Positions 24,246-33,454 of a stretch of DNA of 64,000 bases are shown one piece after another. Both the position numbers and the translations under genes were made by a program. The notes beneath the pieces are model-generated. The model searched no databases. It was given only the letters and a program-made list of their open reading frames with translations, and was not told where the DNA came from. The stretch is from positions 186,001 to 250,000 of the forward strand of contig JASJOS010000010.1 of NCBI GenBank assembly GCA_030068525.1, given 5' to 3'. The DNA comes from Xanthocytophaga flava (lineage in GTDB: Bacteria > Bacteroidota > Bacteroidia > Cytophagales > 172606-1). The first letter of the stretch is position 1. The number at the start of each line of letters is the position of its first letter.

Positions 24246-27200
24246 ATGAAGAAACTTCTACTAGTAAAGTCACTTGTAGTGACCTTTAGCTGTGCTATAG
24301 TGTCAATGCAGGTAGCTGCTCAAAGTCGCCTTATAACAGGTAAAGTGACTGCGTCAGACGATGGATCATCATTACCTGGAGTTAGTGTTGTTGTAAAAGG
24401 TACTACTACTGGTACTACTACTGATGCTACTGGTAAATACTCTATCAGTGCGGAACCTTCGGCTACATTAGTTTTTAGCTTTATCGGGTTTGCCATTCAG
24501 GAAGCTCCTGTTGGAAACCGGACCTCAGTAGATATAAAGCTTTTACCTGATACCAAACAATTGGGTGAGATTGTTGTAACAGCCCTTGGATTAAAAGAAG
24601 ACAAAGACAAATTTGCTTCTTCTGTTAGTACAGTAAAAGGGCCTGCTATTGCCAAGTCTGGTGAAACAAGCTTATTGACTGGCTTAAGCGGCAAAGCCTC
24701 AGGAGTATTGATTACCCGAAACGGAGGTGATCCGGGAGCAGGTGCTTATATTCAGATACGCGGACAGAATACAATCAATGGTAGTGCACAGCCTTTGTTT
24801 ATTGTAGATGGTATTCCTGTCAGCAATTCTTTCGATAACACTGCTGCCGCTGGTAATGCTATAGTGCAGCAATCACGTATCAGCGACATCAATCCTGAGG
24901 ATATTGAATCTGTTGAAGTATTGAAGGGTGCCTCTGCCGCTGCCTTATGGGGGACCAGAGCCGCCAATGGCGTAGTGATTATTACTACTAAAAAGGGAAA
25001 AGATACAGGGGGCAGAGTAAATATATCCCTGAAGTCTTCAGTTTCAATTGACGAAGTGAATAAGATCCACAAACTTCAACGGACTTATGGACAAGGCAAC
25101 AATGGATTTTATAATCAGGGTGATCGGACTTCATGGGGGGATAAAATTGCTGATCGTACAGGTGGTGAAGACACCTATATTACAGATCCAACCGCTGCAG
25201 GATATGGTGGCTTTGTGACCTTTGCAGATGGTACAAAACGATATGCTATTGCTTCAGGAAATGCTAGCAATCCACATGGAGGAAAGAATTCAACACAAAC
25301 CTATGATCATACAAAAGACCCTTTTAGAACAGGATATTTCTTTGATAATACACTAAGTATTACAGGAGGAAATGCCAAAACGAATTATTCTGTTAGTTAT
25401 GGCAACCTGAATCAGCAGGGCGTAGTGAAAAGCTTTAGTGATTATAAGCGTAATACTGCCAGAGTAAATGTTTCCAGCCAATTTACTGATTGGTTACGAG
25501 CATCTTCCAGTGTAGGATATACCAATAGTAAATCTACCCGTATTCAACAAGGTGATAACCTGGATGGAATTTTGCTGGGCGGGCTGCGAACATCTCCTGA
25601 TTTTGATAACTCTGAATACGTGGGTACTTATACTGATGCCTCTGGAACAACCTATCCAAATCGGCATGTTTCCTATCGAAATCCTCTGGGTGCGTCTACT
25701 AACCCTCGTTACTCCAACCCTTTATGGAATATTAACAATAATAAAAATACTACCAATGTAGACCGTATCATGGGTAGTGTTGAAATAGGTATAGATCCTG
25801 TAAACTGGCTGAATATTACAGGAAGGGCGGGAGTTGATAATTTTGTTGATGATCGGATAGAACGATTCCCAATCTATTCTGCTTCATTTAACTCAGGTTT
25901 CCTTTCCAAGTATATTATTACCGAAAAACAGTTTAACACAGATTTATTTGCCCGAGCTACAAAAAAGCTTGGTACAGGTTTCGATGCTACCTTGTTGGTA
26001 GGAGTAAACTATAATAGCCGGTTGAGAAGTTGGTTGTATAGCCAGATTACCGATTTCATTGTACCAAGTGCTCCTGACATTCTAACAAACGCCCAAAATA
26101 CAAATCTGCAAGCTTCCAATTATACTTCATTGATGCGTACCTATGCCTATTATGCGCAGGCTGAATTACAAGGATATGATCAATTCTTTTTAACACTGAC
26201 AGGACGTAGTGAAAGTGCCTCAACCTTTGGTGCTAAAGCAAACAGTAGTTTCTTTTTCCCATCTGCGGCTTTAGCCTGGCAGTTTACGAAAATAGCTGCA
26301 TTGCGTGAAAATCCAGTACTGAGTTTTGGTAAACTTCGTGTAAACTGGGGACAGGTAGGTATTCAACCTCAACCTTATAAAAACTTTACTACTTTCTCTC
26401 CTGCTTCATATAGTGATTCATATGCTAGTAGTCTACAATCTAAAAGTTCATTGTATGGGGGTGGATTTACAAGAGATAATACAGCCGGAAATGAGTTTTT
26501 AAAACCTGAACGTAAGACTGAGACAGAAATAGGAACTGACCTCCGCTTCTTTAATGATCGCATCAACTTGTCAGTAACTTATTATTCCAATCATACCAAA
26601 GATGTTATTCTGGATATAGATACTCCATCAGAAACCGGATTTACAAATACTTCGAAAAATGCAGCTACTCTTTCCAATAAAGGTATTGAAATCGAGCTCG
26701 GGGGTGACATCATTCATAAGGGAGATTTTAGCTGGTCTATAGCTGCCAATTATTCTCAAAACCGGAATAAGGTAGTTTCTCTTGCCGGATTGACTGTGTA
26801 TTCTTTGCCTGGTAGCTATGGGGGGTCTTCTTTAATTCCAGGGCAACCCTTTGGCGTGTTTTATGGAACAGATTTTCTGCATGATGACAAAGGTAAATAC
26901 ATTCTGGATGCCAACGGGTTTGTGCAAGGTGGTACTGAGAGTGAAGTTATCGGAAACCCTAATCCAAAATGGAGAGGAGGTTTGACCAACACATTTACTT
27001 ATAAGGGACTTTCTTTAGCCGTATTATTTGATGCTGTGCATGGGAATCAGTTTTACAATGGTACTCGTGGGGCATTGTATACCTTTGGCACTCATGCTGA
27101 TAATGGACATGAGGTGGTTTCTGATGTGGATCTGAAAACAGTGGATGGAAAAACCATAACCGCTGGAACACCTTTTAGAGGGGCCATTAAAGACTTTGGT

Positions 27201-27533
27201 GGAGGTCCTGTGGCTTTAACACAAGCCTGGTTTCAGGATAGAGGGACATCCTTTACTTCGGCTTCTGCCAAACAATTTATAGAGGATGCTTCTGTCGTTA
27301 GGTTACGGGAAGTATCGCTGAATTATAGTTTACGTAGCGAAGGATTTCGCAAAGCTACCAAGCTATCTTCTATTGATTTTAGTCTGACAGGTCGTAATCT
27401 GCTTCTCTGGACACCGTTTACAGGGGTTGATCCTGAAATTAATATTACAGGTGCGGGTATCGTTCGTGGTGAAGACTGGTTTAGTAACCCTAATACCCGT
27501 TCATTCTTATTCTCTGTAAAAATCAACTACTAA
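24246..27533 (+). CDS. SusC/RagA-type TonB-linked outer membrane transporter
   Basis: 1095 residues, the typical SusC length. A signal peptide (to about residue 25, AAQS) is followed by a carboxypeptidase-D-like regulatory domain (ITGKVTASDDGSSLPGVSVVVKGT). A TonB-interacting segment (GEIVVTALGLKEDK), a plug (ALWGTRAANGVVIITTKKG) and the 22-strand barrel follow, ending in an aromatic residue (FSVKINY). It imports a large nutrient with the SusD-like lipoprotein encoded three bases downstream. The substrate is not evident: no glycoside hydrolase or sensor is adjacent. Confidence 0.95.
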   Translation: MKKLLLVKSLVVTFSCAIVSMQVAAQSRLITGKVTASDDGSSLPGVSVVVKGTTTGTTTDATGKYSISAEPSATLVFSFIGFAIQEAPVGNRTSVDIKLLPDTKQLGEIVVTALGLKEDKDKFASSVSTVKGPAIAKSGETSLLTGLSGKASGVLITRNGGDPGAGAYIQIRGQNTINGSAQPLFIVDGIPVSNSFDNTAAAGNAIVQQSRISDINPEDIESVEVLKGASAAALWGTRAANGVVIITTKKGKDTGGRVNISLKSSVSIDEVNKIHKLQRTYGQGNNGFYNQGDRTSWGDKIADRTGGEDTYITDPTAAGYGGFVTFADGTKRYAIASGNASNPHGGKNSTQTYDHTKDPFRTGYFFDNTLSITGGNAKTNYSVSYGNLNQQGVVKSFSDYKRNTARVNVSSQFTDWLRASSSVGYTNSKSTRIQQGDNLDGILLGGLRTSPDFDNSEYVGTYTDASGTTYPNRHVSYRNPLGASTNPRYSNPLWNINNNKNTTNVDRIMGSVEIGIDPVNWLNITGRAGVDNFVDDRIERFPIYSASFNSGFLSKYIITEKQFNTDLFARATKKLGTGFDATLLVGVNYNSRLRSWLYSQITDFIVPSAPDILTNAQNTNLQASNYTSLMRTYAYYAQAELQGYDQFFLTLTGRSESASTFGAKANSSFFFPSAALAWQFTKIAALRENPVLSFGKLRVNWGQVGIQPQPYKNFTTFSPASYSDSYASSLQSKSSLYGGGFTRDNTAGNEFLKPERKTETEIGTDLRFFNDRINLSVTYYSNHTKDVILDIDTPSETGFTNTSKNAATLSNKGIEIELGGDIIHKGDFSWSIAANYSQNRNKVVSLAGLTVYSLPGSYGGSSLIPGQPFGVFYGTDFLHDDKGKYILDANGFVQGGTESEVIGNPNPKWRGGLTNTFTYKGLSLAVLFDAVHGNQFYNGTRGALYTFGTHADNGHEVVSDVDLKTVDGKTITAGTPFRGAIKDFGGGPVALTQAWFQDRGTSFTSASAKQFIEDASVVRLREVSLNYSLRSEGFRKATKLSSIDFSLTGRNLLLWTPFTGVDPEINITGAGIVRGEDWFSNPNTRSFLFSVKINY

Positions 27534-27542
27534 AAGATGCTT

Positions 27543-29000
27543 ATGAAAAAGATATATACTTCTAAATTATTCCTTTCTGTCTCTCTGATTATCGGACTTT
27601 CATCTTGTAAAGATTTATTTAATGATCCCCGTATCAAGAGCAATCCTAATGCTGTTTCTGATGTAGAGGTTCAAACATTACTTTCTGGTACATTGGTAGG
27701 AGTAAGTGAACTCCATGAAGATACAGATGTACGAATTTCATACATGTGGGCTGGACAGTTGACAGGATTGAGTCGACAGCACCTGGGTTTGGCTCAATAT
27801 CAGGTATCTTCTGGCACATTTGACTGGGGAAATCTATATCCAATAGCTGCACAGGCACGCCTTATACAAACTAAAGCGGATGCATTAGGTGATAAATGGA
27901 CAAAGGGAGTTGGACAGGTAGTAGAAGCTCTGCTTATTGCAAAGGCAACGGCTTTCTGGGGGGATGTCCCTTACTCTCAGGCTTTTGATCTTGTTGCTTA
28001 TCCTACACCTGTCTTTGATTCTCAGGAAAAGGTGTACACAGAGCTACTTGCTACACTAGATAATGCCATTGAAAATCTGTCGGCTTCCAGTGGACTAGAC
28101 TTTGCCGGACAGGATTTTATCTATGGTGGAGATCCTGGACTTTGGAAAAAAGCAGCTTATTCCCTGAAGGCTCGCTTGTATCTTCATTTGGGCGATTATG
28201 CCAAAGCTGTAGAAAATGCTAATCTGGGGATTTCCAGTGTAGGAGAAGATGCGCTGATCCCGCATGGAGAAAGCCAGGGTATAGATCAGAATCTAAACTA
28301 TGATTTCTTTGTCAATAACCGTCCTGGCGATACAGGATTTGATCCGCCTGCATTTTTACCCGGATTCTTAAAAGCACATACCAATGCAAAAACAAATGAG
28401 ACTGCTCTATATAATCATTTTTTTAAGGTTGGTATTACAGGTCCAGGTGCGTTGGATCCCAACACAGAAGATGGATTTTTTAAGGTTGATTCCAAGCAGC
28501 CAATTTTAAGTTATTTTGAAACACAGCTGATTCTGGCAGAAGCATTGGCTCGTCAGAATCAACTATCAGATGCAGTAACAGCTCTGAATAATGTTCGGCA
28601 GGTACTGGCTACTGGATTTATTAACGGAAATAGCATTCCTGGGACCTATGTCACAATGGGTTTGAAATATGAGAATTATGTATTGTCGGATTTTGCTCCT
28701 GGAGGCCTGGCCAATCCTACATCTAGCGGAAGGGATCAGCAAAGCGGATTATTATATGAGATCATCTCTCAAAAATATATTGTTATGCTGGCTCAGTATG
28801 AGGTATACAATGATGTTAGACGAGTGGCTAAAGCTACTCCTGTTGTGCAATTACATATTCAGCCTATTGTGACAACGCCAACAGGTAGCTTGCCACAACG
28901 ATACATTTATCCTCAGACTGAAATCAATACAAACCCCAATGTACCCAAAGCGGGTAATGGGGTGGCTGACCAATATCAGACGCTGCCTATTTTTCAATAA
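27543..29000 (+). CDS. SusD/RagB-type nutrient-binding lipoprotein
   Basis: 485 residues from the ATG at 27543 (an ATG at 27537 is two codons upstream). The lipoprotein signal MKKIYTSKLFLSVSLIIGLSSC gives a lipidated Cys at the SSC site. The mature part is helical with TPR-like segments (SLKARLYLHLGDYAKAVENAN). The pattern is that of the SusD-like group 2, as in peptide or protein-nutrient systems. It is surface exposed and acts as the lid of the SusC barrel. The two genes form one operon ended by the hairpin at 29064-29096. Confidence 0.92.
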   Translation: MKKIYTSKLFLSVSLIIGLSSCKDLFNDPRIKSNPNAVSDVEVQTLLSGTLVGVSELHEDTDVRISYMWAGQLTGLSRQHLGLAQYQVSSGTFDWGNLYPIAAQARLIQTKADALGDKWTKGVGQVVEALLIAKATAFWGDVPYSQAFDLVAYPTPVFDSQEKVYTELLATLDNAIENLSASSGLDFAGQDFIYGGDPGLWKKAAYSLKARLYLHLGDYAKAVENANLGISSVGEDALIPHGESQGIDQNLNYDFFVNNRPGDTGFDPPAFLPGFLKAHTNAKTNETALYNHFFKVGITGPGALDPNTEDGFFKVDSKQPILSYFETQLILAEALARQNQLSDAVTALNNVRQVLATGFINGNSIPGTYVTMGLKYENYVLSDFAPGGLANPTSSGRDQQSGLLYEIISQKYIVMLAQYEVYNDVRRVAKATPVVQLHIQPIVTTPTGSLPQRYIYPQTEINTNPNVPKAGNGVADQYQTLPIFQ

Positions 29001-29063
29001 AGACACAAGGGAAAATGCAAGTGAGTTTAAGTTTCTTTATTAATTTATCTCATAGGTGTTTGG

Positions 29064-29096
29064 AACAAGACATATTCACTGAGTATGTCTTGTTTT
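29064..29096 (+). terminator. terminator of the susC-susD operon
   Basis: AACAAGACATA, a nine-base loop and TATGTCTTGTT form an 11-bp perfect stem followed by TT and an AT-rich tail. Confidence 0.78.
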
Positions 29097-29170
29097 ATTT
29101 TGATGAATAGAAACCCGTTTTACTGTTTGGACATTTTACTATCCGGAAGATTTTTCTTTTCTTGCCTTCC

Positions 29171-29701
29171 ATGACAGAAAGACGATTGACATTATTTCCT
29201 TCAGATCCCTGGTTTGTAACTGAGGATGAAGAACTATTTAAGGAACGACTGATTAGAATCGGTTTCTGGGGACCTAGTGAAAATAGTAGTTCAGGTTTTA
29301 TTCTTGGGCGATTATTCCGTGAGCTATTGGAAGGAACTTTTGAAGGAATTGAATACTATCATATTCCGGCCTGGCTGGAAATTTATGAACAGCCTAAGTT
29401 GCAGATTGGAAGTGATTTTCAGAATCTCACAACTGTAAAGTCTCCTTATGGAAAAGAGATAGGAGATCAGGATATGGCAAGAGAGTTGATTTTGGATTTG
29501 CGGGAAAATCCTGATGCAACCTGGCAAGAGCCTCGCTTTCGGCAGAATATTCCTATCTATGAACTCGATTTTGAAAATTATGTCGCATTTGGTAGACAAT
29601 TTTTGCAATTAGGCATCTATTTAAAACCTACAGAATCGTTTTTGAATTTGTTGAAAGATTCACTGGGAATGGAATATCGCTATGCTAATTATTGGGAGTA
29701 A
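29171..29701 (+). CDS. protein of unknown function
   Basis: 176 residues from the ATG at 29171 (a TTG at 29162 is the only earlier start). Cytoplasmic by composition, acidic, rich in aromatic residues (DPWFVTEDEELFKERLIRIGFWGP, ENSSSGFILGRLFRELLEGTF). No signal peptide, membrane helix or recognised domain. It lies alone between the SusCD terminator and a convergent small secreted protein. Codon use and composition are like the neighbours. Confidence 0.55.
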   Translation: MTERRLTLFPSDPWFVTEDEELFKERLIRIGFWGPSENSSSGFILGRLFRELLEGTFEGIEYYHIPAWLEIYEQPKLQIGSDFQNLTTVKSPYGKEIGDQDMARELILDLRENPDATWQEPRFRQNIPIYELDFENYVAFGRQFLQLGIYLKPTESFLNLLKDSLGMEYRYANYWE

Positions 29702-29702
29702 G

Positions 29703-30116
29703 TTACCGATGCCAGATCGCCTTTTTTCCATCTGAACCTGTAAATACCATCGTATTGCCCTCAATGTAGTACGATCCGGACAACTGTTGGTCTTCCGGAA
29801 GATTTTGTCCGTTTATAGAAGTAATGTAGATCTTGCCTTCCCTACTATACCACGTCCCTCTTTCTGTAGGTGCCGACCATTCATTGCTCACTTTTGCGGC
29901 TTCTCTGCTTACGCTTTTTCCCAGACTTGCACCTCTTTCAAATGTACCATTTTCATGAAGAACCCATTTGACGCGGGTAACCTTGTCTATAAATGTTTTG
30001 CCAGAGCCGCTACTAGCATTGATAGTATAAATCCAGACACCGACAAGTTGAGGGTCCAGATCGCGTGTTGGAAAATAGAAAGAAAGCAAAAGGCTAACCA
30101 GCAAAAAGGATTTCAT
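29703..30116 (-). CDS. small exported lipocalin-like protein
   Basis: 137 residues. The first about 18 residues are a signal peptide (MKSFLLVSLLLSFYFPTR). The rest is beta-rich: PQLVGVWIYTI, a KWVLHENGTFERG strand pair, RGTWYSREGKIYITS and GSYYIEGNTMVFTG. This G-x-W ... FxxxG ... GTW ... YxI order is common in small lipocalin-like Bacteroidota proteins. No binding residues can be named. Its 3' end meets that of the preceding unknown gene within two bases (convergent). Confidence 0.6.
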   Translation of the reverse strand: MKSFLLVSLLLSFYFPTRDLDPQLVGVWIYTINASSGSGKTFIDKVTRVKWVLHENGTFERGASLGKSVSREAAKVSNEWSAPTERGTWYSREGKIYITSINGQNLPEDQQLSGSYYIEGNTMVFTGSDGKKAIWHR

Positions 30117-30274
30117 AGGATGTAGGTTCTATAGGCTATTGGTGTTCTGAGAATCAAGCAGGTAAACATGGTAGATATAACTGGTTATAAAGTTAAATAG
30201 TCTATACGAAATCTTAAAGATATTGAAAACACGATAAGGATAATATGATGTTACTCTAGGAACAGGTAAAAACA

Positions 30275-30313
30275 AAGCTCTATGCTAAATAGGTTTTATC
30301 CAGCATAGAGCTT
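30275..30313. terminator. hairpin downstream of the YkvA-like gene
   Basis: AAGCTCTATGCT and AGCATAGAGCTT form a 12-bp perfect stem around a 15-base loop, between the small exported protein and the YkvA-like gene (stop at 30337). Confidence 0.6.
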
Positions 30314-30336
30314 ACTTACAATATAGATTTGTATGA

Positions 30337-30768
30337 TTATTTATCTGAAACAGAAATAGCTTGTGCTGCTTCCCATTCCTGAAAACGTTTGATCTCTTCA
30401 GTGCATGACGATAATACCCATAAGACTATTGCAATGTCATCTGAAAATCCCAAAACAGGCAATAAGTCGGGAATGAAATCGAGTGGAGAGACAAAATAGA
30501 CCAGGGCTGCCACAATTTTTACCAATGTAGTCCATGGAATAACTTTGTAGTCTCCTTTTACATACGCCCGGATCATCCGGCTTAGTGTTTGCAGATTAGA
30601 TACAAAAGTATTATCTGTCAAACTACCACTTTTTACAGAAACGTTTTTCAACAAATCCCATAATCCAGCACTATTACGCAATAAACGACTGGCCCGACGC
30701 TGAGAACGTTTAAAGAATACAGAGTGTAAGATGCGATAAATCAGTGAATCGGATGAAGATGTTTGCAT
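30337..30768 (-). CDS. YkvA/DUF1232 family membrane protein
   Basis: 143 residues. The DUF1232 core YFVSPLDFIPDLLPVLGFSDDIAIVLWVL lies near residues 90-120 (shown here in overlapping family blocks SPLDFIPD and GFSDD). It is preceded by a membrane segment (WTTLVKIVAALVYF) and an N-terminal basic helix. Function is unknown; family members are single small inner membrane proteins. No operon partner. Confidence 0.85.
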   Translation of the reverse strand: MQTSSSDSLIYRILHSVFFKRSQRRASRLLRNSAGLWDLLKNVSVKSGSLTDNTFVSNLQTLSRMIRAYVKGDYKVIPWTTLVKIVAALVYFVSPLDFIPDLLPVLGFSDDIAIVLWVLSSCTEEIKRFQEWEAAQAISVSDK

Positions 30769-31025
30769 AGTTCAGGATCTGGTTGTAATACGTTGTTAAT
30801 GATGAATAATACAAAATGTAACCTGTTTATCTTATAGAACCAGGTGTCAGGTCTACTATTTTAATTTAAAAGGTATCACTGTCTGAATTGTATATAGTAG
30901 AACAGATGGAAATTGTGACAAATTTCGTTCCATTAAAATTATCCATTTATTTTGGATTTAAGTTATATGTATAACTTATCTAGTAAATTACACTAAAATT
31001 TTAGACCACATCTATTATTAATGAT

Positions 31026-32981
31026 ATGAAATATTTTTTAGTGATTGTATGGGTATTGCTGACAATAAGTATCTCTCATGCCCAGGTACGGGTTGCTCAT
31101 ATTTTTGGAGATCATATGGTTCTTCAACGGAATAAGGAGATCCCCGTTTGGGGATGGGCCTCTTCCAAAGAAAAGGTGACAGTTAAACTGGGGGGACAAA
31201 CAAAAACAATACAGGCAGGAGCTGACGGAAAGTGGATGGTAAAGTTTGCTGCTATGCCAGCAGGCGGACCTTTTCAATTGGTAATCAGTGCCAAATCAAG
31301 TAAAATAGTGCTAAATGATGTTTTGATTGGTGAGGTTTGGATATGTTCCGGACAGTCTAATATGGAATGGCCAGTAAACAGAGCAGATAACGCAGAGAAT
31401 GAAAAACAATCCGCTACATTTCCACAAATACGGCATTTTAAAGTTGCTAACAGTCTTAGCTTAACTCCTGAAGCAGATCTGAAAGAGGGAGAATGGAAAG
31501 TTTGCTCTCCTGAAACAGTAGGAGATTTTACGGCTGTTGGATACTTTTTTGCGAGAAGTCTGTATCAGAAACTAAATGTACCTGTTGGATTGATCAATAC
31601 ATCCTGGGGTGGCTCACAAGTTGAAGGGTGGATCAGTAAGGATGCAATGCTATTGTCTGATGTGTTGAAAGAGTATGCGACAACAATGCCACAAAGCTGG
31701 GAAGGCGCAAATACTTCTCTGGACAAAAAACTTAAAAGAAATGCTTTCGGTAAAGAAGATGTTGTTCTGACTAGTGAAGATGAAAGAAAATATACACAGC
31801 CAGGTTATGATTTTTCCAAATGGAGAGATGGATCTGCACCCGGATCATGGGATTGGCAGGGATTCTGGGCTTATAGAGGCAATGGATATGCAGAAAAAAC
31901 AATTACCATCCCTGCATCTATTGCAGATCAAACTTCTATATTGGGCTTTGGCCAGAATGATAGTCCCGGACAAATATACATTAACAGTAAATTGATTTGG
32001 GAAGGTGCATTAAAAGGAAGACGAAAAATAGAGGTTCCTGCTCATACCTGGACAGCAGGAAAAAATACATTGTTGTTAAAGTTTGGTGTCACAAAAGAAC
32101 CTAGTTGGTTCGGAATGGGCTTACATGGTGCTCCTGAAGATTTTTATATAGAAACTGAGACCGAACGTATCAACTTGAGTGGTTCCTGGAAAAATATGCC
32201 TGCTATTGCCGACAAATATGAGTTTGCTCATTTGCAGAATAACCTGGGGACAATTATATATAATGCAATGGTCCATCCACTAATCCCTTATGCATTTGAG
32301 GGTGTAATCTGGTACCAGGGAGAGACAAATGCCGGACGAGCTTATCAATATCGTAAAACATTCACACTATTGATTAACGACTGGAGAAAGCGATGGGATA
32401 AAGTGTTTCCTTTTTTATTTGTACAGTTATCAAGTTATGGAAGTACTCAAAGCAGTAACCAGGGGAGTAATTGGGCTGAGCTCCGTGAAGCACAAGCAAT
32501 GACTCTGCAACTTCCAAAAACAGGGATGGTCGTGACTACTGATATTGGAAATCCGTTGGACATACATCCTACCAACAAGCAGGATGTTGGAAAACGGTTA
32601 GCTGCCAGTGCGTTGAAAATAGCCTATCAGAAAGATGTACCCTATAGTGGTCCTGTGTATACATCCGTGAAACATGAAAAAGGCAAAGCTATCTTATCAT
32701 TTCAGTTTGCTGATAAGGGCTTGGTGGCAAAAGATAAATATGGCTACTTGAAAGGATTTGAGATTGCTGGTGAAGATAATGTATTTTATTATGCCAAGGC
32801 TGAAATCGTAGGTAATCAGGTTGTTGTTTATCATCCCAAAGGTGCCTTGCCCGTTTCTGTCCGATATGCATGGACTGATGCACCTAGTGAAGCAAATCTT
32901 TTTAATACAGAAGGTTTTCCTGCTTCTCCTTTCCGTACAGATACATGGACCTCTATTACTACTAATGAGAAGTTTCAGTAG
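31026..32981 (+). CDS. secreted sialate O-acetylesterase
   Basis: 651 residues with a signal peptide (MKYFLVIVWVLLTISISHAQ). An N-terminal beta domain (about 21-95) precedes the SGNH catalytic domain. The nucleophile Ser is in CSGQSNMEWP (S111). Further blocks are GLINTSWGGSQVEGWIS, GVIWYQGETNAGRAYQYR and the catalytic Asp-His motif DIHPTNKQDVGKRLA near residue 515. A jelly-roll insertion lies between about 255 and 395. The family removes O-acetyl groups from sialic acids or, in Bacteroidota, often from plant polysaccharides. It may act with the SusC/SusD pair 2 kb upstream, but no direct link is visible. Confidence 0.92.
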   Translation: MKYFLVIVWVLLTISISHAQVRVAHIFGDHMVLQRNKEIPVWGWASSKEKVTVKLGGQTKTIQAGADGKWMVKFAAMPAGGPFQLVISAKSSKIVLNDVLIGEVWICSGQSNMEWPVNRADNAENEKQSATFPQIRHFKVANSLSLTPEADLKEGEWKVCSPETVGDFTAVGYFFARSLYQKLNVPVGLINTSWGGSQVEGWISKDAMLLSDVLKEYATTMPQSWEGANTSLDKKLKRNAFGKEDVVLTSEDERKYTQPGYDFSKWRDGSAPGSWDWQGFWAYRGNGYAEKTITIPASIADQTSILGFGQNDSPGQIYINSKLIWEGALKGRRKIEVPAHTWTAGKNTLLLKFGVTKEPSWFGMGLHGAPEDFYIETETERINLSGSWKNMPAIADKYEFAHLQNNLGTIIYNAMVHPLIPYAFEGVIWYQGETNAGRAYQYRKTFTLLINDWRKRWDKVFPFLFVQLSSYGSTQSSNQGSNWAELREAQAMTLQLPKTGMVVTTDIGNPLDIHPTNKQDVGKRLAASALKIAYQKDVPYSGPVYTSVKHEKGKAILSFQFADKGLVAKDKYGYLKGFEIAGEDNVFYYAKAEIVGNQVVVYHPKGALPVSVRYAWTDAPSEANLFNTEGFPASPFRTDTWTSITTNEKFQ

Positions 32982-32982
32982 T

Positions 32983-33006
32983 AAAATGTAGCCATGACTA
33001 CATTTT
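32983..33006 (+). terminator. terminator of the sialate O-acetylesterase gene
   Basis: AAAATGTAG, CCATGA loop and CTACATTTT form a 9-bp perfect stem starting at the stop codon. Confidence 0.6.
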
Positions 33007-33401
33007 CTCTGAAAGCTTTATTTGTTAACTAAATAAAAGTGTCCTGTTTCCGGGTTAAGTCAGAAAAATGGGTTAATCAGGGAAGAGTAGACCGAATTTG
33101 ATATTTTCTGAAAGATTAGCTGCCGTAAAATTGATTTACGGAAAGATGATGATGCTACAAGCATATTTACAATGTTTTCACAGTTTTTTCTTCCTGTACT
33201 AAGTGCCCTTCTCTAACTAATACATAAAATATCTGTAAATAAGTTGTTTAGGTTGTCTACAGAGATAAAAGTATACGTGGAATGGTTCTAAACAAAATAG
33301 TACTATACTAATAAGTAATAAGTTAATCTGCTAAATGCATGACTTTACCGAATATTTCCTTAGTATTGTAGAAAAAAAACACCAGGTACAATTGTAATTG
33401 T

Positions 33402-33409
33402 TAGTTTTG
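33402..33409 (+). promoter_or_regulatory. candidate -7 promoter box
   Basis: TAGTTTTG fits TAnnTTTG, 46 bases before the start of the 508-residue protein. No TTG is seen at the expected upstream distance. Confidence 0.38.
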
Positions 33410-33454
33410 TAAAAAAATCTTCCAGAGCAATCTTTTCAACCCCCCCTTGTTACT

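Larger units (their letters stand above)
32982..33454 (+). other. 473-base intergenic region
   Basis: No credible gene. It contains a terminator-like hairpin directly after the esterase (AAAATGTAG/CTACATTTT, 32983-33006), a CCGTAAA/TTTACGG hairpin (33123-33141) and a promoter-like box at 33402-33409. The rest is AT-rich with no recognised RNA family. Confidence 0.5.

Noticed and set aside
32982-33454. Structured non-coding RNA in the long gap
   Set aside because: Only short isolated hairpins; no recognisable conserved fold.
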